From positions 8,789,822 to 8,853,821 of the forward strand of contig NC_135158.1 in assembly GCF_050948215.1 (NCBI RefSeq): a stretch of 64,000 nucleotides of DNA. The letters are read 5' to 3'. Shown piece by piece: positions 53,359 through 64,000 of the stretch. The notes under the pieces are model-generated. The model saw only the letters and a program-made list of their open reading frames with translations. It had not been told where the DNA came from and made no database searches. Every line of letters begins with the position of its first letter. Position 1 is the first letter of the stretch. A program made the position numbers and the translations under genes. Source of the DNA: Halictus rubicundus. Lineage: Eukaryota > Arthropoda > Insecta > Hymenoptera > Halictidae.

Positions 53359-53501
53359 AACAATAGTGGATTGCCAGAGGAATAGAAAGGTCCAAGGTTG
53401 TTTGGAGAAGTCAGCTTGGAGTGTTCCTCGTTTCTGTTGCGTAGCATGAACTCCGCGAGGGTCTTAGCCACCGAAGACATGGACCCCTGAATGAAGTTGA
53501 C
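53355..53501 (-). CDS. Coding-like fragment, 48 codons, unknown protein
   Basis: On the minus strand a 48-codon frame with clearly protein-like composition (VNFIQGSMSSVAKTL..., ending SSGNPLLF then TAA) stands out in AT-rich DNA. Many codons end in C or G (GTC AAC TTC, CTC GCG GAG TTC, CGC AAC), like the neur exons and unlike the surroundings. The only candidate acceptor is AATGAG at 53502-53504, without a pyrimidine tract, and the frame is stopped six codons upstream. The last codons and the stop fall in a MITE fragment. It may be a terminal exon of an unrecognised upstream gene or a broken retrocopy. I recognise no family. Confidence 0.35.
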   Translation of the reverse strand, partial: VNFIQGSMSSVAKTLAEFMLRNRNEEHSKLTSPNNLGPFYSSGNPLLF

Positions 53502-53519
53502 CTCATTGTACCGTAATCA

Positions 53520-56500
53520 TTCCATTATCGTTCAATTCCCAGCACACGTACGTACAGACACGAACGCTCGCGCGCTCAACCAAGAATCAAAGTTCATTCG
53601 GTAGTGTATCGCGTGACAAAAAGGTGCGAAAAATTAAATGATTTAAACACGAAAACTAGTTCTACCGTATTAAAAACCACTCATAATTCTCTTTTGCAAA
53701 GCTGCATAATGAAACGGACAAAATTAGAAAATGTTGCGAGGAAGATTAACTCGTTCCAGAAGCATTTGCAACAAAAATGTTTCTCGATATTTTTCGATGG
53801 AACATCATAAAAGAACAGATTTTTATTAACGAGAATCTGCATTGTTTATCTTGACATTTGGATCGAAACAGAAATGTATATTGCGCTTTTCAAAGGAAGG
53901 AACAGTTTTCTGTCCACTTTTTTTTTTTTTTTGGTTGCTGAGAGTAAAGCTGTGATAATATTAAGATTAAAATCCGGGGTTCGACTTTTTGATGGAATAC
54001 AATAGGAGCCACTGATGAGATGATGAGCCGCAGACCGAGCAATTAAAAACGACTGCAGCTGCATACGGGCGTTGTCTCTCGCGCAACGATCTCTCAGGTG
54101 CTGCTCTCTTGGTTCAAGACAGTATTCTTCTCAGCATAGTTATGAATAATATCAACAGCACCTGTCGCGAGGACTCACGACGATCTTGGGGTACCGTTCT
54201 ATCCCATACGGGCCGCTGATTTCAAATGCAAACGATTGACCGAATCACTTTCGCGCGAAATTTATATAGAAGTGGGAACTTCAATTCTCAAGTATAACGA
54301 GGTCCGAGTCGGTCATTAGCACAGGAGCTACCCACATTGGGACCGACAGGGAAACCTAATGGCACTTTATGCGAGTTTCTTTCGCTTTCCGAAACTTGTT
54401 ACCGATTCAGAAATACATTGAGAACCTGCTCGAAGTGGTTCTATGGTGACAAAGTTTCAAAAACTTGGGATTACTTCCAACGGTCACGAAAAATTAAACG
54501 TTCAGGATAGAAGAAAAGTGTTAAACAATCGATTTTCTAAAATACACCTCGGATCTATTACTCTAAAAATAAAAAAATGTTTTGCCAGAGAGAAAAGCTG
54601 TGTTTGCACAAATGATTCATGATTTTGCAGAAAGGAGATTAAGCAGATCTGTTAAACTACAAATAAAGAAGTCTTTTTGAAAAGAGAAATAGGTACACAC
54701 TTAATTTTCATAAATGATTCGTGCTTTTTAAAAAGAAAATTAAGCAGATCGTTTGGTGCAAAAATAAAGAACTGTTTTCGCAAAAGGAGAGAATTTCATT
54801 CGCGTACATGACTGAGTTAAATGAGTGTAATCCGTTTATCGACATAATTGATAAAATAACTCGAGTAAGGATCATTAAACTCCCATGAAAGTTTTTGTAC
54901 AAGTGAGACTCATCAGTGGGCTCCTTATGCAAATGCAAATGCGGTAAATTAAATTAGATAACGAGAGCGAAAATTAAATACGCCGGAATATTTAATCTAA
55001 GTGGAACTGTATTAAATTCTTTTCATCGAGCATCCATACGAGTGTAAGTGGTGTAAACGCATAAACGTGAGCAGTATAGTTATCAGAAGGCCGTTAGCGT
55101 CGCATGAGACAGCCCCGCGAATTGGTAGGAGGTTGAACGCCTCTTTTGCACCGACCTCTAGTCCAATCGCAGGCCAGCGATAAACGTTTTATTTGAATGA
55201 CGAGATAATGGGCTCCTTTGTCACTACCGAAAAGCCGATTATGCTCGTGATTGTCCCTTAACCGAGGTCCCTGTCTCTCGTGCTTTCCTCCCGGGAAAAC
55301 TTTCCTTGCTTTAATTCGTGTCACGTTTTTTTAAATGCGCACGATCAATGGGCCGAGTGCACGCGCACTTTGCAACTTGTCTACTTTGTTAACGTCCACG
55401 TCATCCTCGAACGTCGCGCGTGTCTACTCGAAAGGTTCGCCGCCGGCGACTTTCGAAGTTAAAGTTCTCTCGAGAGAGAAAACTTAAAAAGAAAGACACA
55501 ATCTTATTCGTAAACACACATTTTATTTGTCCGTGAATTTTTGCCATTTTTATAGAAACCTTGAATTGGTTTGATGTACGGAAAAATTGAAGACGAACGA
55601 GTGCGGCCAGAAATTTTATTTGGAAGAATTGAACTCGTGAAATTTCAACGAAAGGATTGCTTTAAAACCGATTTGATACATTAAAAATTGCTAAAATAAA
55701 AATCCGGTACGCTGTGAATTTCGAAGCGAACCCTATTCACTATTTTTTAAATTAGAAACGAATTCAATGCAATTTTTATCACGTTTGAGTGCAATATCAG
55801 CGATGTTTTTAAAAATGGAAGAGCACTGCTCCGAGACGTAAAGCCAGAATATTTTCAGCGACGCTCAAGAAGAAAGATTAATTGAAAATTAATTAGAGAC
55901 GAAAGCAGTTTTCGTAAAGCTATCGCACAGTTTGTCAGGTTTGCTCTTTGCGCGGTTCAATCACTTTCAGCTTGCATTATCGGAGCAGATACAGATCACT
56001 TAATGATCTGTGTTCAACGCTTTTACATATGTTTAATAATCCCAGCCGAGGAGATTATTTATTGACGCCGCGGAGCGGTGTAGCGTCGAAAAATTAGATT
56101 CTCTCGACTTGTTACGCGGGGCAGATGTTTGATCTTGGTAGATAGAGGCTGACTTTCATCCTCCGAAGAAATGCTCTTAGGAGGAACAGGTGCATGTTAA
56201 AAAATCCTCTTCGAGTTTCAGGAACGGTTGCATCGGAAAGTGTAAAGCTGCTGGCCACGGCGTTCGGAAAGCGGTTTTGAAACGAAGAAGGATTTAACGA
56301 CACCCGAATAATAAAAGGAAGTTTAGTCCTGGGACGTCCTAAGTCGTTGTCTGAAGACGATCCCCGGGATCGTGTCAATTAACACTTTAACGTACGGCTT
56401 TTCTCTCGGCGAGCAAAAAAGAAATAACCGAACGCCGTTTCCAGTGTGCTTAGTCACTGCCGAGCCTAAATACAATTTTTATAGCGTCAGTATATTTTAA

Positions 56501-59152
56501 AATCAATTGAATAGTCACCGTGGCAAAAAACGATCAGACCTGTGTCCTTCTAAAGAAACATTTTCAAGTTACTTTCAATTTTCCGTTAGCTTCTTTAATT
56601 TAGTTGCTTCACTTCTAACGTCGCCTTAAAAATGGTTTCTATTTAAATATAACATTCGGTGTTTACATAGTTTAAGAAATTAATCTTTTTCATATCCACG
56701 TGGCTCGTTTAATTAAGAATATTTTAACTGAAGCTTCTGTAACGTTTCTCGATCCTTGCTAGCCTTTAATATTTTTCAATAAAATAATGGTTTAAGAAAA
56801 ATCAAAGAATACACCAGACTCAATATTTCTGCGTTAAAGAATTTTCCTACGAAAATCGTGACATTAAATCGGATTAATTCTCGAGATTGCACAAATCTGT
56901 ATTGTAACATTGAGTAACCTCCACGACAAAACTTTGCAAAATTGATGGCCGCCATTGAAGAGGACGCTTCGGTACACAGCGAGAACCCTCAGGCTCGAAG
57001 GCGTGACGCGAAACCTTTTAAATGTCCGATTCTATGCCGGCAACGTCTACGCAACAATTTTCTTCGAACATGCATACAGCTGAGTTTCGACCTGTTCCTG
57101 ACTTTAAATCACCGAGCAGGTAAAAAGTCGGGGAAGGGCGGAAAGGATCTTAGAAATCGGCTGGAGCAACAGATCCAGCTGAGTCCTAGGAGACCGTCCT
57201 TTCAAAATCAGCCGGTGGCGTCCTTTTAAAAACGGTTCTATTGGAATCTCGCAGGTTTTTCTTGAATCGTGAAAGGTTCAAGACGTCAACCGGTAAACAA
57301 AACTCGCCGTTACACCACCGGAAATGATTTCTCCAAAGTGTTGTATGAAACCTTGAATTTTTTTCTATCGATACAACTAAATCGGACACGATTTTGTTAT
57401 CGCCAGCTCATTAAAATTGTTAAAGAAATACAGAATTTGTCACTCGGCTCCCGTCTTTTACAATTGATGCACAATATTCTTATTCAAAGATCCGCAGTCC
57501 AATCGTGACGGAAACTACTAAAAATCTGACTAAATATATTCTTGTATAAAATAATAAAAACAGCCACTCGCCCATAAATCTATCGTTAAGGAAACTGCAA
57601 GACACAAACAGCTAACATTACTCATTTGGTCATTGGCGGTGAGAGATTAATTTTAGCGGTCGACAACACGTTAAAGGGTTCCCGATCAATTACGTCAATT
57701 ACAGTGTTTATCATTAAAAGCATCCGCCGAAACCGCAGCCTAATTGCCCGAAGAAGCGAGAACGCACCGGTATCAAAGCTGTTGGCTTGGGACGACAGTT
57801 CCAGCCGTTTCAAAATTAAAATTCGAAGATAAGATTAAGATATTTATCCAATAACATATTTTCCATTCTGTTCTATTACACAGGCAAAACGTATCGCGTT
57901 TTAAACCTTGTACCTTCATCAACTTTTTACAGGAAAAATGGAGAATAGCGCAAAGCCGAATTGAACAACTTCGTGAAACAAAAGTATTCGAGTGTTTCGA
58001 AAACGCCTTGGTGTCACCTTCATGAATAATCAAAAAATTGTAACCTCTACAGAGCCTTTCAAGGTTACTGCAATGTCACCCTACCCTACTACTTTTTCTC
58101 CGAAACATTTTCTCGCATCGCCCGTAATTTTCAAGTATCGTAATCTCGTGGAGAAAACGGGCTTTCAGCGCGCCGTGCGGCGAGAGGATTCGCGAAAATG
58201 TGATTAGACCGTCCCCGAGACTAATGATTTATTCTTTTCATTGATTCGCTTTTGTTCCTGTGGTACCCGTTTCCGCCACGCTTTATGCCTATTTTACCGG
58301 GCGGAACTTTCTTGGACTCTGGGTGCATGCGTTTGTTCCCGGTTGCCGGCCCGATAAAGGTGGCAGGTGCGTACGCGTGCCCGTCGTCCAATGGGGCACC
58401 GTGGTCTGTGCCCCCTTGCTCCCCTGCCTCCCCCCCAGTTCCTTATCCTTTTCCCTTGGTCGTCCTGTGTGCCGGGGCCCCTTACGACTCGCCTAAGCGA
58501 TCGAGGGTAGCGAAAACGGACGCAATACGGGACCGGAGAAACAGAGACGGCGAAAGGTGCACCTTGCGCTTCGCTCTGCTCCGCTCCTCTTTGCCCCGCT
58601 TCGATCCTCGCCGATCTTTTTCTCTCTTTCTGGTCTCGTCCCCATTGACAGAACTCCCCCGGTTACGTTTCCTCGCGGACCAACGTCCAGCCAAAAAAGG
58701 AATGACCGAATTAATTGCTGAACACGCGTCCGCGCCGCTATGTGGGCCGCGCGTGGCCACGCCGCGCGATACCGAATCATGCAAACGGTAATTTAATTAG
58801 ATGCAACTCGGTCCGAGGACTATCCACGACGAGCTCTCCACGATTCTCCCCTCTCGCCACACTTCTCTTGGGCTTTCTTTTCGGTTTCCGTGCCGCGCCT
58901 AACGGGCGTTAAATTGGGCTCAACCCTTCTGGCTAACGACCCGGCCCGCGCGTTTCTATAGTTTCAAAGTGTTCGATGCGACGATTCGGGGTTGGATCTT
59001 CTTGTTCCGGTGACGTTGATTTATTGTCCGCGCCGTCTCCGGTGTTTTTGACGTCTGTATTCAGATTTTTGGGAAATTCGGTCAGCTCTCAACTTGAGGA
59101 TGCTCTGTCGGTGAATTTTTATAGAGTCAGTAAATATGCATCGCAGAGGTTT
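53520..59152. other. Intergenic or intronic DNA, no gene supported
   Basis: AT-rich with GC-rich patches at 55.1-55.5 and 58.2-58.9 kb. Frames open in the second patch (58252-58791 plus and its antisense) are Arg/Pro/Ser-rich on both strands and unrecognisable. E-boxes occur at 54054 (GCAGCTG) and about 54160 (ACAGGTG on the minus strand). A TTAACACTTTAACGTACGG word near 56383 looks like one end of another TTAA MITE, but I could not find its partner. Confidence 0.5.
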
Positions 59153-59423
59153 TTAACCCCTTAACGCACAGTTTTTTTTCGAAAAAAACCGGCCAAAAAA
59201 ATGAATTTTTGATACACTGCGCTTTTGTTCCATGGAAAAAGGCTATATTTTATTCTTGAATAAATAAGTGCTTTCACATTGTTATTTTCAATTCTCGATT
59301 ATACTCGTGTGCGAAAAATTATAGCAGCATGAAATACAACGCCGCTCGAATTATCTCGAGTGTGCACAGTTTGGCCTGTTTAGCGCGCTCGAGTTAACTC
59401 GAGCGTACAAGTTAAGGGGTTAA
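59153..59423. mobile_element. piggyBac-like MITE abutting the lepA fragment
   Basis: A 263-bp element (59157-59419) between TTAA 59153-59156 and TTAA 59420-59423. The inverted ends are CCCCTTAAC and GTTAAGGGG, with further partial complementarity inward. An internal palindrome, CTCGAGTTAACTCGAG, is at about 59388-59403. Its right TTAA is only 6 bp from the first recognisable lepA codon. Confidence 0.82.
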
Positions 59424-59429
59424 CGCAAT

Positions 59430-59681
59430 GAAAATTCTGCAGAAGATGTACTGGAAGCAATAGTAGCAAAACTTCCAGCTCCTCAAGGTGATGTAAATGC
59501 TCCACTGCAAGCAATTTTGGTTGATAGTTGGTATGACACTCACTTAGGAGTAGTAATTTTAGTGCGAGTTAAAAATGGAGTGCTAAAAAAAGGCACGAGA
59601 ATTGTTATGATGTCTAATAATGCTACATATCAAGTGGACAATATTGGTATTTTAACAGGGCTTAAAATTAATAACCACTGA
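59430..59681 (+). pseudogene. lepA: Fragment of bacterial lepA (elongation factor 4)
   Basis: An 83-codon frame ending at TGA 59681 encodes a piece of LepA/EF-4, the ribosome-associated GTPase of bacteria. Recognisable blocks in order are EDVLEAIVAKLPAPQGD, APLQAILVDSWYDTHLGVV, ILVRVKNGVLKKG and NNATYQVDNIGI. They correspond to the end of the GTP-binding domain and the start of domain II, roughly residues 170-255 of a ~600-residue protein. The insect mitochondrial homologue (GUF1) has clearly different residues here, so this is bacterial. AT-rich codon use (GTA, AAA, ATA, CTT) and the sequence style suggest Rickettsiales. After NIGI the frame loses similarity (TGLKINNH then stop). A second frame about 59696-59735 (GNTCDSNN-like, compare GDTITDS) may be a shifted continuation. 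It has no start, promoter or remainder of the gene, so it is a dead transferred fragment. Confidence 0.85.
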
Positions 59682-59744
59682 GATATCATCTATTAGGAAA
59701 TACTTGTGACTCAAACAATATTCCTGATGCTCGTAGTAACGAAA

Positions 59745-62700
59745 CAGTGTGCCAACTGTTGTAGATTACGGACAATTCCACCGGAAAGTTGTTGAAATAT
59801 TTTTCGGCGATAATTGGGCCCGGTATGTTGCAACGCGACCGGCTATTATTGACGGTGGTTAGCGACCGGTCGCCCCTGACAGCAATTTAGTAACCGGTTG
59901 TTTGAAACGAACAGCGAGAGAGAATCCAGTTTAATGGCATAAACATCGATGACAAATGTTACGATGTAGGGGAATCGTATCGAGTTGGGAGGGGTGGGGG
60001 AAACGGTACATGTGTCTCAGCTTTCTACGGGAATTCGACGAACGAGCCTCGATGCGATGCGATGCGACGCGACGCGACGCGACACAGCCGTAAAGGAAAT
60101 CGAGTCCGCGAATCCGACAGGTGAAAGGCGAGCCTGATCAACAAGACGCGAGCATCGATCGGCGAACAAAAACTTTTTTCCGGTCATAATTGTCCACCTG
60201 ATACACACGAGAATCGTTCCGACGATTAACCCCGAATAAAATGATGATACACCGCGCTACCTGTAATCAAATGCAACCCTTCAAGGTGAAATAAAAATAC
60301 CATTTCACGCGATTCTGTTAACTTCATTTTAACATGAATTATTTATCGGCGGACGACTCGATTTCGCAATTCTATATGATAATAGATATATCTTATTTCC
60401 AGCGTGAATCCCTTGCCTTTCAATCTAATTCTGAAATTCCAGGTTGTAAAACGTACTATTTCGTTTTATCCGATGCTCAATAAAGCAATGGCAATTCGAA
60501 ATCTACGGTGTCTCCGAGACGTCGTTTCGAAGGATTAATTGTTTCGAAATATTTAGAAAAGTGTCGATTATCTATTAAAAGATCGTCTTTCGTATTATAT
60601 TTCAGTGCCTTCTCGCTTTCCTTGTCGAAAGAAAAAATTTGGAGTGTAAAATAGATTTGTGGAGAACAGCCTGCAAATTGTACGCATTCATAATAATGCT
60701 TATAATATGCAAACAAGATATTACGAGGAAAGAAACATTTTCGAAGGGTGTCAGGAAATTTTTCGGAATATTCCGACTAAACAAGCCTTTCGTAAAGAAA
60801 ATAATTTGCATCCAGTTTTGCATTATATCGCGAATCCGATCGCCGAAGGCCGGTACTTCGATGGGTATCGGCACTTTGATCATAAAATGCGACTCGTCAG
60901 GCGTAATCATAGCGTACGGGCGCGATTTGGCGGTGTTACGCGCTAAAAAGACAAACCGGAATCTTGATCGCGTTCTGATACATAAGGATTCGTACATTGT
61001 TGCGATCAGATAAGTACGAAGGGTATCATCCTGCAGGTTCGTTTTAATTATCCGAATATTTATTAACCTGTTTTCGAAGAAAAACTTCGTCGCTCTACAC
61101 AGCGTCGGACCCCATATGCGGGCTTTTTTTCATTATAAAGTAGCTCCGTTCCAGATACTGCATCGTGATCTCTCTTTCTTTCGGAGTTCGCAGCTGTTGT
61201 GCATCGGCGCCGATCCACGCCGATAAACTTCGAAATTTGCAACAGAGTATTTCGGTTTAAATTAATGGGGAGAAAAAAAATAAATAAAGGCACCGGGAAC
61301 TAATCGACTGAACGAATTAGGTATTTCTTGCATCAATTCTCGTCCGACGAACAATATTACCACGCCGACGATAGTGATTAAAATCGTAATGACTCTTCTT
61401 TTTACGAAGATGTCAAATATTCTTGCACCTTTGGCCAATTTATTTACACCTTCTTCGAACCTTCGTCCCCTCTATCTATACTTTGCTGGATAATAAAATG
61501 ATAAGAAATTCGTTTAAAGAATTAGGAGCCGCGGATGCATCATCATTTTTAGCTTTCAATTTTTGCTCTCTTGCGTGTGGAAATCTTAAGGGCTGTTTTC
61601 ACCCTCCCATGAGCAAATGTTCGCCGGACAAACATTTCTTTCCGCACAATTTAATATTCTTTGCATTTCTACGTTTATTCGAAAAACTTCGGTCTTCGTT
61701 TCGACGAATCAAACGAAGGGACACGGGGATCGTCGAAATGTTCCCGTTTTCAGGATGGCGCCCGGTTTCCGTCGAAACGCATACGCGTACGTATATTCGT
61801 ATGGCCACGGCGAGGTGAAAGTATCCGGGGGAATTCAATAACAAACGACGAAGGAAGACGAGCAACGCAGGAGGAGGCGAGCCGGCACGTGCCGGCCGTC
61901 CGTGCCGCGTTTACCGAGTAGTCGTTTAAACAAAGTTCATTACCTCGCGAAGATCGTCTTCAACTAAGAACCACCACAAAGGAGTAGGGGATGAGTCACG
62001 TTCGCCTAGCACCCATCCTCTCAAATCGTTCTCGGTTTGCGTGAGGCGGTTCGTTAGCTATTCACTTAAGAAACGAGCATTCACGGTAACACCGGCGTAG
62101 AAGTCGTAGAACCCTAAACGTATCGAGAACATTATCGTCTACCTGGATGTTCCGAAACTACGAATACTGTGTTGTGCTATTCTGTGCACTGGAGTCGCGG
62201 TAACCTCGCAGTTCGTGAAAATAGATGTCTAAACAGTTTGGCGCGTCGGTACACGTGGAAATTCGATTCCGGGTATCCACTTTTGAAGTGTGTCTGGCGG
62301 CAGAACGCATCGACTGAAACCATCCAGCAGTATGTACTGTTAATTGCGAACACCTTGAGCCAGCAGCGGACGCAACAGGCTTTGAGCGTGGAACGACCGA
62401 CGCCGACGTGCGTGCCTGTGTACAACATAATCCACGCGACCTACGTTCGAAACGCAATTTCCACGCGCCGCAGATCAAAGCGGAACTGTTTCAATGCGCT
62501 GGCAATCCGCGTTGGCGATGCGTCCTCGACCATCCGCAGACGGTCTTCGAGCGGATCGAAGAGGGAACGAGGCTTCGAGTGGAAGAAGATAAAAAGAATG
62601 AGAGCGAGAGAGAGAGAAGATAGGGGGTGAAAAAGAAGCGAGTATTCGAGTTCCTTTTCTCCCCGAGAAGAGCACCCTTCAATACGCTATTCTGGACGAG

Positions 62701-62927
62701 ACGCGATCGCCCAACCCCCGACAAACTTTAATACAAACGCGACTTCGATCTTCCGGTGGACAATCATCAACCCTTTTGGGCTTCGGTAAAATGTGGCGCG
62801 ATGGCAAAGACAGTCACCCAACAAAAAGTGTCCGCACGATTTGCAAAATACTTTACGGGATTGTAATTTCTTCAGATTTTTAGCGATTTTTAATCATTTC
62901 ACCGCAAGTTTCCAATATCATCCTGAA
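59745..62927. other. Intergenic or intronic DNA, no gene supported
   Basis: Mixed AT-rich and CpG-rich sequence. It holds a short run of GATGC/GACGC units near 60052-60081. The open frame 62169-62630 (plus) is CpG-rich, has overlapping antisense frames of similar length and ends in a GA-rich tract. No domain is recognisable. Confidence 0.5.
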
Positions 62928-63152
62928 TTAACACTAGAACTACCGAGCCCCAATCGTGACATAGACTTACCCCTTTATGATAACAGCAAGATTGAATTTG
63001 CTGAGGTTTCATACGATTTTTATGGTAACATGTACTCCAAAGAAGAGATACATTAAAACATTTCTCGTGAAAACGTTTCCATAGTTTCGCTAATCGTGAA
63101 AGAAAAAATCATCCATCAGTCATTTTGACTGGTTCGGTAGTTCTAGTGTTAA
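62928..63152. mobile_element. piggyBac-like MITE (family CACTAGAACTACCG), intact
   Basis: A 217-bp element (62932-63148) between TTAA 62928-62931 and TTAA 63149-63152. The ends are inverted repeats: CACTAGAACTACCGA on the left and TCGGTAGTTCTAGTG on the right (15 of 15 complementary). Perfect ends and both TTAA sites suggest a young insertion. Related copies are at 51829-52039 and, truncated, about 20930-21066. Confidence 0.92.
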
Positions 63153-63753
63153 GTAGGAGAAATTCGAAAACTGTGTTATTTGATTTCTATATATTTTCTA
63201 TTTTCTATCTATGTATTTTAGTCGCCTTTATGCTGAAAATTGAAAATGTTTGAGAATTTATTTACTTAGCAGCGCTTCTATTATCACTATTGAGCAGCAT
63301 GTTATAAATATCGTGAGACAGTGACGCCAAGTAGAAAGGGTTAAAAATGTTTCAGTAGTTATTATTAGTCTGCAGATTTTATGCATTTAAACCAAAAACG
63401 GTTCGACTACGCGTGGATATGAAATCGAAGAAGTTTGATGTTGGTTACTTGTTTTATAGTTTTCTTGTGTATCGGTCTTTTAGTTATTTTCTTACATCAT
63501 TTTAAGAACTTCTCATTTCTGTGCAAACATATTTTATAGGGTCACAGGATTATGAATGTGTGTCACACAGTAATTAATGTCATGTGATAATGCAATGGCC
63601 GTTTCCCAAAAATTCATTTCCACCCTCTACGTACGTATCTCGCCCAATAAAAACGATTTTCCGGTACTGAAAATCTTTAGCAAACCCTGAAAAAATCGTT
63701 TCAACACCTTACCATACCCCTCGACCGCTGCATCAAAGCCGCAAAATCGCGCC
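63153..63753. other. AT-rich DNA, no gene seen
   Basis: No recognisable coding frame. AAGTAGAAAGGGTTAA near 63331-63345 has the look of a TTAA-MITE right end, but no matching left end was found. Confidence 0.4.
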
Positions 63754-63776
63754 ACTTACCTGAAACAGAAAAATAG
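63754..63776 (-). promoter_or_regulatory. Candidate recursive splice (ratchet) site
   Basis: On the minus strand a pyrimidine-rich tract TTTTTCTGTTTCAG is followed at once by a perfect donor GTAAGT (CAG at 63762-63760, GTAAGT at 63759-63754). This juxtaposed acceptor-donor is the motif by which long insect introns are removed in steps. A further donor-like ATG|GTAAGG lies 47 nt downstream (about 63713), the layout of a so-called RS-exon. If real, a long minus-strand intron spans this point, belonging either to an unseen upstream gene or to a distal neur 5' UTR. A small coding exon (frame GKWRDFAALMQRSRG) is the alternative reading. Confidence 0.45.
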
Positions 63777-63846
63777 CAAACAGTTAGTCGAAAAATCGGC
63801 GGATCCGCGGCTAAGGGTGTATACTTAGGCGAGTCTTTTGGCAGGA

Positions 63847-63858
63847 CCCCCCCCCCCC
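63847..63858. repeat. Poly-C run
   Basis: An uninterrupted C run near the right end of the window; similar runs occur near 19493, 23994, 25736, 46932 and 47449. Confidence 0.9.
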
Positions 63859-64000
63859 GACCGAGGGTGAATCCTGGGGCACGTGGAAACAACGGGGCGG
63901 AGTATAGCGTGAAATACGAGTTTTTCGCGAGAGACACGCGCACGGCGAGTGAAAAATTCAATGTGCAACAGGCGAGGGCCGATTGAAAAGGTGAAAACAT

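Noticed and set aside
56383..56420. TTAACACTTTAACGTACGG as the start of another TTAA MITE
   Set aside because: No complementary right end with TTAA was found within the next kilobase; kept only as a note in the regional entry.
58252..58791. 179-codon plus-strand frame
   Set aside because: Arg/Pro/Ser-rich, open on both strands in a CpG-rich patch; resembles no family.
62169..62630. 153-codon plus-strand frame, first considered as a transposase remnant
   Set aside because: No DDE/D or mariner-type motif; ends in GA-repeat-coded Arg/Glu; antisense equally open.

Overview
This is eukaryotic, insect-type genomic DNA. Exons are short and split by introns, with GT/AG splice sites. GA/CT microsatellites are long, and most of the window is AT-rich, non-coding and full of small inverted-repeat transposons (MITEs). 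Hymenoptera is a reasonable guess from the overall texture, but nothing here fixes the order.

The only gene I can name is neuralized (neur), the Notch-pathway E3 ubiquitin ligase, read right to left on the minus strand. Its first coding exon is at 39371-39059: an ATG, Gln/His tracts, then a polybasic helix ending KRKMGL. The next coding exon is at 1450-1284 and holds the start of the first NHR domain (NNLPPL, HGDNIR, ESFC, TFSARPV). The splice phases fit exactly: one base left over in the first exon, two at the start of the second. The two exons are therefore separated by a 37.6-kb intron, which fills more than half of the window. The remaining neur exons lie beyond the left edge. The CpG-rich stretch from about 39.4 to 40.3 kb is the probable 5' UTR and promoter, with tandem TCAGT initiators, a CCAAT box, two E-boxes and a GA/CT tract.

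The intron (1.45-39.06 kb) contains no nested gene that I can support. It has several TTAA-flanked MITEs, long GA/CT tracts, GC-rich islands, and small groups of proneural-type E-boxes that could be enhancers, since neur is a proneural target in Drosophila.

The region upstream of neur (40.3-64 kb) is mostly intergenic or intronic. It holds more TTAA MITEs, a nested pair of MITEs with a ~215-bp internal tandem repeat, a 48-codon coding-looking fragment on the minus strand (53.4 kb), and a textbook recursive-splice (ratchet) motif on the minus strand (63.76 kb). It also holds a ~250-bp fragment of a bacterial lepA (EF-4) gene at 59.4-59.7 kb, which looks like DNA transferred from a Rickettsiales-type endosymbiont and lies directly against a TTAA MITE. 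The lepA fragment and the ratchet motif are the most unexpected items.
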